NCBI GenBank assembly: GCA_003254905.1
Contig: QANU01030684.1
Span: 186,108 to 250,107, forward strand
Source: Nissolia schottii
Lineage: Eukaryota; Streptophyta; Magnoliopsida; Fabales; Fabaceae
Reading direction: 5' to 3'
Length of the DNA: 64,000 nt
The notes under the pieces are model-generated. The model ran no database searches, was not told where the DNA came from, and was given only the letters and a program-made list of their open reading frames with translations. Numbering within the stretch: position 1 is the stretch's first letter; each line of letters starts with the position of its first letter. Below, piece by piece: positions 37,832 to 50,665 of the stretch. Both the position numbers and the translations under genes were made by a program.

Positions 37832-40141
37832 ATGGCTTCCACCAATTCCACAAATTCCACCGACCCCACCGCCACCACGCCGCTCCCTTCCCCTGACGAC
37901 ATCGCCGCCAAAGCCCTCAACAAGCGCTTCGACGCGCTCGTCACCGTCCGAACCAAGGCCGTGAAGGGCAAGGGCGCGTGGTACTGGACCCACCTCGAGC
38001 CCATCCTCGTCCGGAACCCCGACACCGGCGCCCCCAAATCGGTGAAGCTCAAGTGCGCCCTCTGCGACTCTGTTTTCTCTGCCTCCAACCCTTCCAGAAC
38101 CGCTTCGGAGCACTTGAAGCGCGGCACGTGCCCCAATTTCAGCACCGGTTTGAGGCCCGGTTCGGTCCCTTCCCCTCTCCCCATTTCCATGGTCAACACC
38201 GGTTCGAACCACCACCACCACAACAGCGGCTGCAGGAAGAGGGGTTCCCCTGCTTCGCCGGTTCCTTATCAAAATCACGCCTTGGCCATGGTTGAAATTG
38301 GGTACCCTCAGGTGCATGGTAACTCCGTGAGCCAGCACCACAATCAGCATCATCAGCAGCATTTGATGCTGTCTGGTGGGAAGGAAGATTTGTGTGCTCT
38401 GGCTATGTTTGAGGACAGTGTGAAGAAGCTTAAGAGCCCCAAGACTTCGCCTGGTCCTGCTTTGAGTAAGGAGCAGGTTAATTCTGCTCTTGAGTTGTTA
38501 TCTGATTGGTTTTATGAGTCTTGTGGTTCTGTGTCTTTGGCCACTCTTGAGCATAGAAAGTTTCAGGCTTTTCTGAGTCATGTTGGTTTGCCTGCGGCTA
38601 CGTCGTTGCGGCGCGAAATTTCGGGTTCTAGGCTTGATGCTAGGTTCAGTGAGGCCAAGGCTGAGTCTGAGGCCAAGATTAGGGATGCCTTGTTCTTTCA
38701 GGTGGCTAGTGATGGGTGGACGAACAGGAATTGGTATAGCTTGTGTTGTGGGGGTGAGAATTTGGTGAATTTTGTGGTGAATCTCCCCAATGGGACTAGT
38801 GTGTTCCAGAAGGCTGTGTTCACTGGTGGGGTGGTGTCTTCCAAGTATGCTGAGGAGGTTCTGTGGGAGACTGTGACTGGTGCTAGTGGGAGTGTTGTGC
38901 AGAGGTGTGTCGGGATCGTCGCCGACAAGTTTAAGGCCAAGGCTTTGAGGAACTTGGAGGTTCAGAACCATTGGATGGTAAATACTTCTTGTCAGCTTCA
39001 GGGGTTCATTAGTTTAATCAAGGATTTTAACAAAGAGCTGCCACTTTTCAGGGTTGTCACTGAGAATTGCCTTAAGGTTGCGAGTTATATAGACAATGAG
39101 TCTCAGGTGAGGTGTAGTTTCCTCAAGTACAGGATGCAGGAGATGGAGTATGCCGGGCTGCTTCGAGTCCCTTCGCCCAAATGCGACCCTTTGAAGAACT
39201 TTGCGTCTGTGTTTCCGATGTTGGAGGACATTCGGAGCTGTGCTAGGGTGATCCAAATGGTTGTGTTGGAGGACACGTTCAAGGTGACATGCATGGAGGA
39301 TCCGCGGGCCAGGGAAGTGGCTGGAATGGTTCAGAGCGAGGGGTTCTGGAACGAACTAGAAGCGGTTTACTCGCTCGTGAAGGTCATCAGAGGAATGGTT
39401 CAGGACATTGAGGCCGAGAGGCCGTTAATCGGTAGATGCTTGCCTCTTTGGGAGGAGATGAGAACCAAAGTGAAGGAGTGGTGTTCAAAGTACAATGTCA
39501 CGGAAGGACAAGTGGAGAATATAGTCGAGAAACGGTTCAGGAAAAACTACCACCCTGCATGGTCAGCAGCGTACATACTTGATCCACTTTACTTGATCAA
39601 AGACACGAGCGGGAAGTACCTTCCTCCATACAAGTGCTTGACACGCGAGCAGGAGAAAGATGTAGATAAGCTATTGACAAGGCTGGCTTCCAGAGAAGAA
39701 GCTCATGTTGTGTTGATGGAGCTGATGAAATGGAGGTCAGAAGGGCTTGACCATCTCTATGCACAGGCTGTTCAGATGAAACAAAGGGATCCGGTGACCG
39801 GGAAGATGAAAGTGGCGAATCCGCTGAGCAGCAGGCTTGTTTGGGAGACATGCTTGAGTGAGTTCAAATCCCTGGGGAAGATTGCAGTTAGGCTCATTTT
39901 CCTGCACTCAACCTCGTGTGGATTCAAGAGTAATTGGTCATTCATGAGGAAAATCTCTGCGAATAAGCACTCAAGAGTGGCATTGGAAAGAGCTCAGAAA
40001 ATGGTGTATATTGCGGCTCACGCCAAGCTTGAGAGGAGAGACTTCAGCAGCGAGGAAGAAAAGGATGCAGAACTGTTTGCCATGAGTGGTAGTGAAGATA
40101 ACATGCTGACTGAGGTCTATGCTGATGCACCCTTAGTGTAA
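37832..40141 (+). CDS. BED-finger, hAT-transposase-derived protein (domesticated), single exon
   Basis: Intact 769-aa intronless gene resembling the Arabidopsis At1g12380/At1g62870 proteins. An N-terminal BED-type zinc finger has Cys75, Cys78, His94 and Cys100 (ALCDSVFSASNPSRTASEHL core). His-rich linkers follow at about 130-185. A transposase-like RNase H-fold region includes FQVASDGWTNRNW, and the hAT C-terminal dimerisation region lies at about 670-740 (SNWSFMRKISANKHSRVALE). The start at 37832 (MASTNSTNST) is preferred. An in-frame ATG at 37667 would add 55 low-complexity His/Thr-rich residues, whereas family members as I recall them begin near the later Met. No terminal inverted repeats or target duplication are evident, the GC content is high and the frame is intact, so it is more likely a conserved host gene than an active transposon. 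Its molecular role is unknown, probably nuclear DNA binding. Confidence 0.9.
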   Translation: MASTNSTNSTDPTATTPLPSPDDIAAKALNKRFDALVTVRTKAVKGKGAWYWTHLEPILVRNPDTGAPKSVKLKCALCDSVFSASNPSRTASEHLKRGTCPNFSTGLRPGSVPSPLPISMVNTGSNHHHHNSGCRKRGSPASPVPYQNHALAMVEIGYPQVHGNSVSQHHNQHHQQHLMLSGGKEDLCALAMFEDSVKKLKSPKTSPGPALSKEQVNSALELLSDWFYESCGSVSLATLEHRKFQAFLSHVGLPAATSLRREISGSRLDARFSEAKAESEAKIRDALFFQVASDGWTNRNWYSLCCGGENLVNFVVNLPNGTSVFQKAVFTGGVVSSKYAEEVLWETVTGASGSVVQRCVGIVADKFKAKALRNLEVQNHWMVNTSCQLQGFISLIKDFNKELPLFRVVTENCLKVASYIDNESQVRCSFLKYRMQEMEYAGLLRVPSPKCDPLKNFASVFPMLEDIRSCARVIQMVVLEDTFKVTCMEDPRAREVAGMVQSEGFWNELEAVYSLVKVIRGMVQDIEAERPLIGRCLPLWEEMRTKVKEWCSKYNVTEGQVENIVEKRFRKNYHPAWSAAYILDPLYLIKDTSGKYLPPYKCLTREQEKDVDKLLTRLASREEAHVVLMELMKWRSEGLDHLYAQAVQMKQRDPVTGKMKVANPLSSRLVWETCLSEFKSLGKIAVRLIFLHSTSCGFKSNWSFMRKISANKHSRVALERAQKMVYIAAHAKLERRDFSSEEEKDAELFAMSGSEDNMLTEVYADAPLV

Positions 40142-41621
40142 TGTGCTTCTTTTTTTTTCTTTCAACTCCCTATAGAATTGTGTAATTGTAGGATTTTTCA
40201 GATTCTTTCCAGAACTCTTCTATTATTCTCTTACATGTCTAGTGCAAAAAATTTTCAAGTGACTTGATTGAGATTGAGAGAGGAGGAGGGTATTAGAAGG
40301 GAAGTAAAAAAGTATGTTAGTGACTGTGGTATTGTCAGCTTTTGATTCTTACTGAATCATCAATCTCTCTTCTTTTTTCTTTTCTTCCAGCAATTATTTA
40401 GTACTTTTAGGATTTGTAAAGGAGGAGTCCTTGTTCTTTTATTAGCACGACAACAATCCATGAAGAGAGCAAGAAGAATGTCACAACAGTTTTGCTAGAG
40501 TAAGGTTGTAATGAGAATGAATGGTTGAGGTCCCTATAACCTAAAAAGCTGAACTTCATTGGCTCTTGTTTGTAATGAATGCATAAAATTGGCCATAATG
40601 AGCAAGGGCCATGTTACTAGCTTCTTCATGAGTGAAAGATTCAATTGGTAAGGCAACGTTCGGTTGGACATGACATGAGATTAGAGGTAAAAAAAAAATT
40701 CTTGTTCTGTTAGGCCCAACCTGTCAGGCCAAAATTGTGTCATCGGCATCTTAACTTTAATGAAGTATAGAAAATACATAAATTTTGTGTCCTCGTATCT
40801 TGTCTCTCAGTCAAACACTACCTAGTAGTCATGGAGATAGATACTAAGACATAGATAGTCCTCTTTTACTTGCTCTTCTGTTTCACTTTGTGTAGATCAA
40901 ATGCTAGGCTAGAAACTTTGTAAAAAAATGTCTGTGGCTATCTTTTTTTAGCTGTTGACACTGATATGATGTTGATATAAAGCACTGATGCAAAACATTT
41001 ATAATTTAAAAAAATTAAAAGCAAAACGAATTTTTATTATGGTTGTGAAAAATTATTAAATTTAGTTTTTCAACTATAATGGGGGTATTAACATGATTTT
41101 TCTCATATGAATGGGAAAGAAAAAATGGTACAATAGTCTGAAAGTTCATGTCTTGATATGCCATAACACAAGACATTTGTCTAGATTCTGCTTGTCACAC
41201 AAAATTTTGTGACTATGAATATAAAAAAGAGGCAATATCTTAACTGTTTGACCACCTGATCTCCATCACATCCATAGACTTTAGTGCTCAAGTTTTTAGT
41301 TCTAAATTGAGTTGACCAAAAGAACAAAAGTTCTTGCTGCTTTGATGCAGAATTTTCAATTTCTTGTACGGTCTTCAGCAAAATAAAAAAGATTCTCTCT
41401 CATGTTTCCTGACTTCTAAATCTCTTGAGCATTGACCATGTACTAGTTTCCTGATTTCATGTTTTTTTACTTGCCTAAGATCACCACGTTTCAGCAATCA
41501 TTCATATTTTGTTCTAATTACAAAGAACTAAGGGAATTTTTATTTAGTTACCATCAACTGAAACATTCAAAATGTCATTTTATGTTTAAACCTCATATAA
41601 TTGTTGTTGCATAGAAGATGA

Positions 41622-41745
41622 GTCTCAACGCAACAGTAAAGTTGTTGTCTCGAGATCTAAAAATTGTGTTTATATTTTGGTAACAACCTCTCTATTTGTG
41701 AGGGTAAAATCATGTACATACCAGGTAAAATTCTCATGCATTATG
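41622..41745 (+). mobile_element. Degraded Au-like SINE
   Basis: CAACGCAACAGTAAAGTTGT, followed by a GTCTCGAGATCTAAAAA stretch and ...GTGAGGGTAAAATCATGTAC, parallels the element at 41929-42100 but is more diverged. Ends are not defined. Confidence 0.5.
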
Positions 41746-41928
41746 GTTAATCCTATCTAGAGATCATATTTTTGGTTATCTAAGAAATGGGAGCGTTGTA
41801 CTTGCATGAAATTTTGATTGGAATGCTTTGAAAATCATGCAATTCAGAAATCTGAAGAAATTGCTTCGTCATGATGGAAACAATCACACAGGTATGGATT
41901 ACTAGTTAGTTAGGCTTAGAGTTGGAAT

Positions 41929-42100
41929 CGTCTAAAGAGAGTGAAGTTCAACACAATAGTAAGATTGTTGCCTTGTGATTTAGAGGTCATGGCTTCAAAT
42001 CTTGGAAAAAGTTTCTATGCTTGTGGGGATAAAATTGTGTTCATCAACCCTTCCTAGACTCCACTAGGTGAGAACTTAGTCCACCCGAAGGCCGCCCTAG
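41929..42100 (+). mobile_element. Au-like tRNA-derived SINE with 13-bp target duplication
   Basis: A 172-bp element with an A-box-like AACACAATAGTAAGATTGTT, then CTTGTGATTTAGAGGTCATG and a B-box-like GGCTTCAAATCTTGG. It ends in the typical Au-SINE 3' part (CTTCCTAGACTCCACTAGGT ... GAACTTAGTCCACC). The perfect direct repeat TTAGAGTTGGAAT flanks it at 41916-41928 and 42101-42113. The Au name is from recognition of the layout; divergence from the consensus suggests it is not recent. Confidence 0.75.
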
Positions 42101-42469
42101 TTAGAGTTGGAATTGCTCGAAGCAGTAGTAGGGTGGGGCGCACACTGAAACTTGGTTTCGAGGTGTGTGTGTGTGTCAACCTCGGATGATAAGAATCTTT
42201 GTATCCAACGAAGCACTTGTTGTGTAATAGAAAATCAGGGCACATCTGTTGGGGTGTTTTGTTCCTACAAAATGGTTAGGCCCACAATGGGGAGTGGGTA
42301 TCCATGCCACACTCCCTTTGGTTGTCATAGTCAAAGAAGAGTGAGGCATGACTGGCCTTGCTTCACATCAATCCACACACACGTGTCTCTCTCACACTCT
42401 ATTTACCTCTTTGGAGAAAATATTAAGCAATCATGCAACGCTAAGTAAGATTACACTCAAACCACTATT

Positions 42470-42840
42470 AAATGACACACTATTAACTATCACTTGAAAT
42501 TGGTCAGAATACAATCTTATTTAATGATTCATGACATTTTAACTTCATTAGTGGAAGGATCTACGCCTAACTACCACTTGAAGCTAGTCAAAATATAATT
42601 TTACTTGATGTTTCATGACATTTTAATTTCATGTAGTGGGAATACATGTCATTGACTATCACCTAAAGCTAGTCAGAACACAATTTTGATGCTCCATGAC
42701 ATTTTAACTCCATGTAATGAGAGGACTTAGGCTTAACTATGTTTCATGACATTTCAACTTCATGTAGTGAGGACCGACCGCTAACTATCACCTAAAACTA
42801 GTCAAAACATAATCTTACTTGATGCTCAATGAACACTTAA
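42470..42840. repeat. Tandem repeat, unit about 80-84 bp
   Basis: About four and a half diverged copies. The marker word ATGACATTTTAA (or a variant) recurs at 42531, 42615, 42695 and 42746, with a final ATGAACACTTAA at 42829. Most spacings are 80-84 bp; one shortened copy gives 51 bp. Each unit also carries CACTTGAAGCTAGTCA-like and TTCATGTAGTG words. Confidence 0.8.
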
Positions 42841-43747
42841 CCAATCACTCATGTATGTGAGTGCTTATGATTGTTTTTGCTTAGCTAATATCCCACAACC
42901 TTTGGTAACTTTAGTTTCAAAGATTAATTTGTGTGATAATAAATTTGATAATGGGGCCTAATGCTACAATTCTTATCTCAATGTTGAAAATTACAAGCTT
43001 GAAGAATTATAACCGTTTTGTTTGCCATGATTGTTGCTTCCTCCATTCTTAATTAATTGTCAATTTTAAGTTATGTACAAATATTAAGGAAATAATTAAA
43101 AATTATGGTACTTTATCCTTATTTAATATTTTCATTTTTTATTTTTTTCTTTCATCCACTACTTCTACGAAGTTTATTTAATACGAATATAGTAAAAAAA
43201 GAAAATGATTAATAGTGTATAAATTTAAAAAGTAAATAATTATTTATAAAAATATCGAAATAGAAAGGTGAACAGAAACTTGAGTTCGGAGTAAAGAAAA
43301 AGGCTTGAGGGAAAGTTGAAGCAAGCAAGGAGTGAGAGTGTAGCCTCAAAAACAAAGAAGGAAAGCAAGGAGACCCTGTCTGCCTGAGGAGGTACATGGT
43401 ATGGCAATTTGCAACATCATTCAACTGTTTTTGCATACTGCAATTTCATTTCATTGGATTATTATTAATGAAGTCATGAACAGCAAGTTTGGTAGTTCTC
43501 TTATAAGTAAAAATTTCACTCTTGTTGTGGAACATAAGCACATGACACCCTTTGAAAAGAAGGGGTGTGCAGTGCAACATAATCCATCATTCATGAAATA
43601 AAGAAATTGGTTGCTAGAAAACAATCTCATAAAGTGACCTTTTTAGTACTAATGCAATCTATTGCCTATAGAATATTTTCTTGTTTTTTTTTTTAGTGGT
43701 CCATTATAAGCATTTAGTATATTATTCAACATGTAGGAAACTCTTTT

Positions 43748-43998
43748 TTTTAATGTATATTTTTTTTGGTAGACAAAGGGGCAGAAGCCCAAAGGGAAAG
43801 AAACAAAAACTAGCCTCCACGAGGCCACCCAATCTGCATCAGATCATTCAAAAGTAAAGTGCGAGTGGCCGCCGAGGTCACATTAAAGTAAGCGATCTCA
43901 AAATTATCAAGGCTGCGACTCAGGTTGGCAAAACAATCAACAACTCGGTTGGACTCCCTAAAAACATGTTGAAGATGCACCACACAATCTTTAATACA
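43748..43998 (-). mobile_element. 3' end of an L1-type LINE (RNase H-like tail)
   Basis: On the minus strand, from about 43993 down to a stop near 43815, an open frame reads VVHLQHVFRESNRVVDCFAN and ends DLMQIGWPRGG. The H-V-x-R-E-S-N-x-x-x-D motif is typical of the RNase H-like domain at the end of plant LINE ORF2. It is followed by the usual CTTTGGGCTTCTGCCCCTTT-like 3' leader and an A-rich end. An in-frame stop just upstream marks 5' truncation. Confidence 0.75.
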
Positions 43999-46737
43999 CT
44001 AAAAATGTCCTTAATAAATCATGGCCTAAAATGTCCTTTTACTGCACGAACTCTAATGCAGCAGCTTGAAACTAGCATCAATCACTCCTTCTTCTCTCAC
44101 CTTTCTCCATGGCCATGCATCTCTCAATATGAAACAATTCTTACACATTATAGAAATATTGTTCTCCAACAATTTTGATAAAAGGTTTTAACTTTTAAGG
44201 AACCTAGGGAAAAAAATTAAAAATCTAACCTTTTTTTTTAATTAGAAAGTTTAGGTGGGTCCGACATTAATCATTTTACTAGAATTAAAACATGTCTCTT
44301 TCAAATAGAAATACATACAAATAACTTATTAAACTGATTTGCATGTCAACAAAAATTGAACTCGCATCCTTGTACGCTACAAAATTGTTCCTTACAAAAT
44401 GCGCTAGCCATCTTTACCAAAAGCCATTGATATTTAGAGTGATGTTAGCATAGACTCAGATTTAAGGAGAATCCTACATTTGATATAACATCAACTATTT
44501 AAAATATGATTTAACATTATAAATATATAATCTTAATAAAATGAATGGTTGATACATTGTGAGAGGGTAAAATTCACCATCAACCCTAACATGTATGAAA
44601 ATTTCAAAGTGTTATTGTGTAATTCTCGTCACTTCAGTGTGATGTGGGGTTAAGTATCTCCACCAACCTCAAGGCCACAGAAATAATGAAAGTGTCTGAA
44701 ACCTCCTTAATGACTGGCAAAAAGTCAAGTAAGGATATGAGCAGGAAAGAAAAGTTTTTCATTCGAATACAAGTTTATCACTTTATACTTAAAGTATATT
44801 GGTATAAAAGTAGTTGACATTAATAAATAGAAGAATACATCTTAAATAAAGTTAATAAAACTTATTTTTATTATAATTATATTTAAATATGAAATATTAA
44901 ACTTATTTCTATAAAAAAAATTCACGTGAAAAAGCTGTAATGGCTGACTGAACTCATTAGTAGAGATAGTAGGATATGGTGCTGCAACAATTTGGTGTAG
45001 TGACAGTGGATCGTGTCGGCAATGGCAAGCAATTCTGACTACTGACCAAACTAAAAGGAAAAGATTTTTTTTTTCCTCTTTCACTTTTTGATTGATTTAT
45101 TTATTTATTTCCTTTAGTCGTTACAAATCAGCGATATTTTAGATATTAACGTGAGATAAATATTCTTTGTTATTAAATTTATTTATTTTAATAATTTTTA
45201 AAATTATATTTATTGAATTTTATTATTATTATTATGATATTTAAATATTTGTAAATCATTTCATTTTATAATATATTTTTTTATAAATATTGTATTAAAA
45301 TGTATTAACTTATCATTAGATTATATGACGTGTTAATGCATCATATTAAATCATGAAATAATGACAAAAATTAATGAATTTAATTTTAAAATTATTAAAA
45401 ATTGACAAATTTAATAGAAAAAGATAATTATCCCAATGAAACACGTGAGTATCACCTGACTAATTTATATGGTATAATTTCAATTTTCATTACAGTCTGG
45501 TTTCTTGTATAGAAGAGGATATGATGATTGGCATAGGACAAGTCCATCTTTTTACAAAAGAATCTTCACACTTTCAATGTTCCCTCCATGATTAAAACTT
45601 TATTTTTAAAAGTCTCTCCTTTTTTATTTTTTCTCTTCCCACTAAACTCTACTCTGCTTGTTTTAGCATTGAAGTTGCATTACCATATACCATATAAGTA
45701 AAATTTATTTTTTTACTCTTAATTAACCCTTCATTACCCTCATGAATTTTTTGATATATGTTTTTTCCCATGGCTTAACTGCTATTGATTAATAAAACAA
45801 GAAAGAGGTCTTTCATATGAGGTATCTAGTGGTTGTGAGAGTGATCAAAGCTTACTTTTGCTTCCAAGAAAACCCAAAAAAAGGAAAAAAGAAAAAGGAG
45901 AGAAAGTAATAATTTAAAACACAAATTTGATAAGGAGTAGGAAGGAATGTGCTATTATCTTGTGTTAGGTGAATGTTGTTATTTTGAACATTAATCCTTC
46001 AAATATGTTTGACATTAATTTAGTGTTTTTATAGTATAAAATATCTATCAATTTAATAATTAAATTAATATCAAATATACATGAAAACCTAAATGGGGTC
46101 CATTTTAACTAAAATGGAACAAATTAGACTAATCTAGATATTTGCTCACTTCATTTTCAATCATACTTATAATCTTAAAAAAAAATAAAATGTATAGACC
46201 TTAATCTTAAAAGGAATATTGTGATGCTGATTTTGGACACATTTTGTCTTTGCCAATCAGCTAAGCAACCACCTGAACTCTTTTAACCTTGGTGTGGTAT
46301 TTTGGTAGATTTGAAATTTGAGTGTGTGATGATGACAATGCATGATTACACATTTAATCAAAATGTGGGACAATGATTACAAATTAATAAATTCATCTCC
46401 TATATCAAAAATATTGACCGTGGGTTCTAATTAAGATCTATATAGTTTTTTGCTTGCCATATATATCAACTATCCCTACCTACCCACCCTTCACAAGGGG
46501 TCCTCTAATGTGTTAGACATCTTAGAGGCATTTTATATAAACCCATGTTATTCCAATGTATTTGAGGGCATGGCATTTTAATGTTTTAATACTTATTACT
46601 TATACTAAGTAACAATTCTAAACTATCGTGAATTTTAATAGAAGTTATCTTACTATTATAATTTTTTTTAAAATAACATATATATTGAGCTAATTAGAAT
46701 TAAATGCTTTTATATATATATGTTATAAATTTAACAA

Positions 46738-46950
46738 GTATTGTCAAATTTTTTTTTTTTTAGGTTGCCTGCCCGGTATCCAAGGCTTAGCCTTGATTAA
46801 TCCGGGTCGACCCGGGTCGCGCACCTAGCTCTGGCAGGTGAGTCTCCCAGCGGGGATAACTGCGTACACAAGGTCTCAAACTCAGGACCTTACTTAAGCG
46901 ATACCAACCCGCTTACCACTTGGACCAACCCCGTTGGTATTGTCAAATTT
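46738..46950 (-). mobile_element. tRNA-derived SINE with perfect 14-bp target duplication
   Basis: Element body 46752-46936 on the minus strand. GTATTGTCAAATTT occurs perfectly on both sides (46738-46751 and 46937-46950). In its own orientation it starts ACGGGGTTGGTCCAAGTGGT (A-box-like), continues with a B-box-like GAGTTTGAGACC, and ends in about 12 A residues. It is GC-rich against its surroundings and appears fairly recent. Confidence 0.88.
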
Positions 46951-48544
46951 ATTTCAAAAACACTTCTTAAAATATGATGAAAGTTTCTTATTTTAAGGAC
47001 TCAAAAGCCCTTTTCCTATGCTAGAATTTAGAAGATACTTTACTTAAACGCTTTGGTACTAAAAAATATAGTGCATACTAAAATTACAAATAATATGAAT
47101 TTGAGGTGGAAATGCAATAAACTTTCTACAACAAGTGAAATAATTACAAATAATATTTGAGTAAATATTTGTCAGAGAGAAATTATAGGGTCTAATTAAC
47201 TATGAGACTATATTGCATGTTTTTATATTCGCTTGAAACTCTAAAGTTATGGGTTTAAAAATTATAAAAAAAAAATTATAAGAAATTAACTTTGGCCCAA
47301 ATTACGGTAAAAAACTTTCCAAATGAAAAATCAAACATGTTATATTTTGATTGAACAATATCTGAGTGGAAACCAATGCTGCCACAATTTGTTTACATAA
47401 GAATCCAATCTATCCCTTCACACTTTGTGCTTTAGAAAGAGATTAGGCAGTGCTTAAGGTTGCCAAAGACTTCAATAATGCAATTTTAGTGTTAATATGG
47501 ATCCAATTAGCCTTACCTTGTACAAAATCAAAGGAGAGGGAAAAATAAATCACAAACTTGAGGCCCTAATTGAAAGAGAATTTGAGATATTTTTACTCTA
47601 CATAGCTTTTTTTTCTGATAATTAAATTATATATAGCTTCAAAGAGTACAAGTATCAATTTCAAAACAATACTTTAGGAACAAAGACCCGTGATATCATA
47701 CAAAAAGGTTTAGTAGTGGGTTGCTGTCTACATTAGAGACACAGTAACTCAGTAATTAATAAAACCTACAAAAAGAAAAAGAAATTTACACTGCTAATAT
47801 TAATTAATTAATTAAGTTTAGCTTAATTAAATGTAATTAACTCATATATATTATTAATAATTCCTCCTACCTACCTCAATCATTCTTACTTGTATTGCTT
47901 AAGCTAAGCTAATGTCCAAATGAATGGACATGCTATATAAAATGACATATCAAGAACTAATACCTTGTCACATTAGACATTAATTACTACAATTGTTAAT
48001 TTAATTTGAGTTGAATTATCATGCATTGATAGTATAATATTTATTTTAACTGTCATCCAACTATATTTTATTACATAAATAAAAACAGTCAATTCTTTAA
48101 TTTATTATTTAATAAATCATACATATAAAATAACAACATAAAAAAAAGTACACTCTCAATCAATCAATATATAACTATTAAACACTTTTAATTTTACTGC
48201 ATATACTTGTTAGGAAGCGATATAACTTTAAGTACAAGCCATTATATATGTGCCATTTTCTATCACATGGGTGTGTTACTTTTTGCAGCTCCCACTTAGT
48301 GCCTTGTCCCTACCAAAAAAAAAAAAACTTTGCCAAAACCAAATCCTCTCTGCATGAGAGATTTCTTCTTTTCTCATTCTGTCTTCAACTGTTTTCTCCC
48401 ACCAATCTATGGCATAATTGGCTCTTGTATTAAGTGGCCCCAAAATTTCAAGAGAATCAAAGGAGAAACAATAGCATAAATAATTATGGTACTATATATA
48501 TATATATAAGTCTATTACCCCTCACAAGAAATTTTACATTGATT

Positions 48545-48548
<4 letters not shown>

Positions 48549-48577
<29 letters not shown>
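48549..48577. repeat. (GA)n microsatellite
   Basis: About 14 GA units, with an (AT)n run just before at 48492-48508. Confidence 0.9.
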
Positions 48578-48580
<3 letters not shown>

Positions 48581-49534
48581 GGTCCTAGCATTATTAGACA
48601 AGAGACATTAGACAGAGACCAATACATTAATATGACATATAATTGGTATATAAAGTAATAAGAGAGAGAGAAGGGGGTGTGGTAACAATTGAAAGGGTGA
48701 CATAATATAATAGCACCAATCAGCAAGATTTTTAGTACTCAATTGGATTACACTACTTTGGGAAAGTGACCAACTAATAATTATTCTCCCTTGAAACATA
48801 ACTATCCTCATGAAAAATTCTTTTATGGTCCTAAACATTTAGTGCACAATTTAATAACCTTACAATAAGAATAGAGCTAAATAGTTAGGCGAGCTGTTGC
48901 ACGAAATGCTCAAACTCGACTTTTAGCCAATAAGAAATTAATAAAAATAAATAAAAGATAAAGTCAATTTTTTTTAAACAAAAAACATAGGTTAACGGCC
49001 AATAAACATTTTTTTTTTTACAATATTCACGTTAATTTATGTCATGCAAAACAACATTTCTTATCTCATATATTTTTAAAATATATACTATACATCATAT
49101 TGAAAACAACAGGTGGATCCATCATCCACATAATGCTATGCATGATTTTTTTCCCCCTTACACTTTAGCAATAGAAAATAATAAAAATGAAAATACGTAA
49201 AAATGAGAAGGCAAATCCCATGTTAATAATGAATTTTTGTCGTTTTAGTTAGAACTTAACTCTCATATAACAAATTAAGTGCAGCCATCAAATCCCATCA
49301 ATTTTACCTTTACCTATGCCTAATAATAATGCTTATCCTTGCAATGGTCATTACAAAGCTTCATTGTACTATTTCTTTCTTTGTATTCCTTCATCTCCAT
49401 AATTACTGTTGTACTCAGCAAACAATTTGTACAACTTGCCACCAAAACCCATTATTATTATGCTCAATTTCCATAGTCAAAAATACATGTTAATGTAATC
49501 CCATTGGACCACTTTTCCAATCCTAATAAACATG

Positions 49535-49537
<3 letters not shown>

Positions 49538-49575
<38 letters not shown>
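49538..49575. repeat. (AT)n microsatellite
   Basis: About 19 uninterrupted AT units. Confidence 0.9.
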
Positions 49576-49578
<3 letters not shown>

Positions 49579-50665
49579 ATTCTTAGGCTTAATAGCTTCA
49601 TAATAGTTTTCTTTTTAGCATTGTAGCAATATCATGCTTGTCGTTTTTTGTTAAGTGTACATTACCCTACACACTATTTTAATTATGTTCATGCATGAAC
49701 ACGTGTCTACAGTTTCTCTTTATTTTTTTCAAAATTGACTAGAAACTTGATTATTTTACAGGGTATTGCAAATCAACTATACAATAGTAGTAGCAAAAAT
49801 TTGTGGGCAGGTGCGACGAATTTTCAATCAAAAGTACTTTTGTATTTCATTAAAGTGTGTGTGTATACATATATATTATAAATTAATTATTAATAGAAAA
49901 ATAATAAAAAAAATATGGACATATCTATTTTTTTGGTTCATAAAGTATATATAGCTGAGTGGTTAAACAGTTTTTTTTAGTCAATAATTTAACATTTTAT
50001 TTTCTTGTCAAAAATATACTTTAATAGTTGAAGATCCTATTCTTGACTCTCTTTTTTTTCCCTCTTACTAATCAAAGAGAGAACTTCATTGTAGCACGAA
50101 TGGAAAATGCCAACAAATAGGAACAACATGCTTCCATTTCTTTTTTTTTTTTTTTTTGGTCATCAACAACATCATGCATCAAATTTTATTTTATTTGTTT
50201 GGGTCAACAACAAAATCGTCGATCAATTAGATTTATGACAAATGCCAAAATGGGATAAAGGGCTCAAACCAACCTATTCAAGGGCTGGACTTGGATTTAA
50301 CTCAACTCTTTAATTAAATGTGAGTTAAAATTGAGTTGATCCGGTTAGTTAATTAATGTGTGGGCAAATGTAATTAAGTTGGCCATTAATTTAGATCACA
50401 TTAATTTTGCTGTGCTAAGTCTCCCTTTGTGAGGAAAAAAGAAGAGAAAGTGAAGGTTGAAGGAAAAATGATTTTAAAAAATGACTTTGGTTATAGAGTG
50501 AAACAAAAAAGTGAAGGTTGAAACATTTTTCTTATGAGAAATTATTCTCTTTAACTTCGGTTAAGAAACTAGAAATATTTTTTTATAACTCAAATTATTT
50601 TAAAAAATAATACAAATATACAAGAACTGCTAATTTTTTTGTCAAATGAAACAAATGCACTTTTA

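Noticed and set aside
37780..39294. Several minus-strand open frames of 60-189 residues
   Set aside because: They are shadows of the GC-rich hAT-derived coding sequence.
42470..42840. CRISPR-like array
   Set aside because: The repeat units are contiguous and diverged with no unique spacers, and the genome is a plant.
44335..44425. Possible tRNA gene or SINE (TTGAACTCGCATCC)
   Set aside because: No cloverleaf can be built and no element boundaries are visible.
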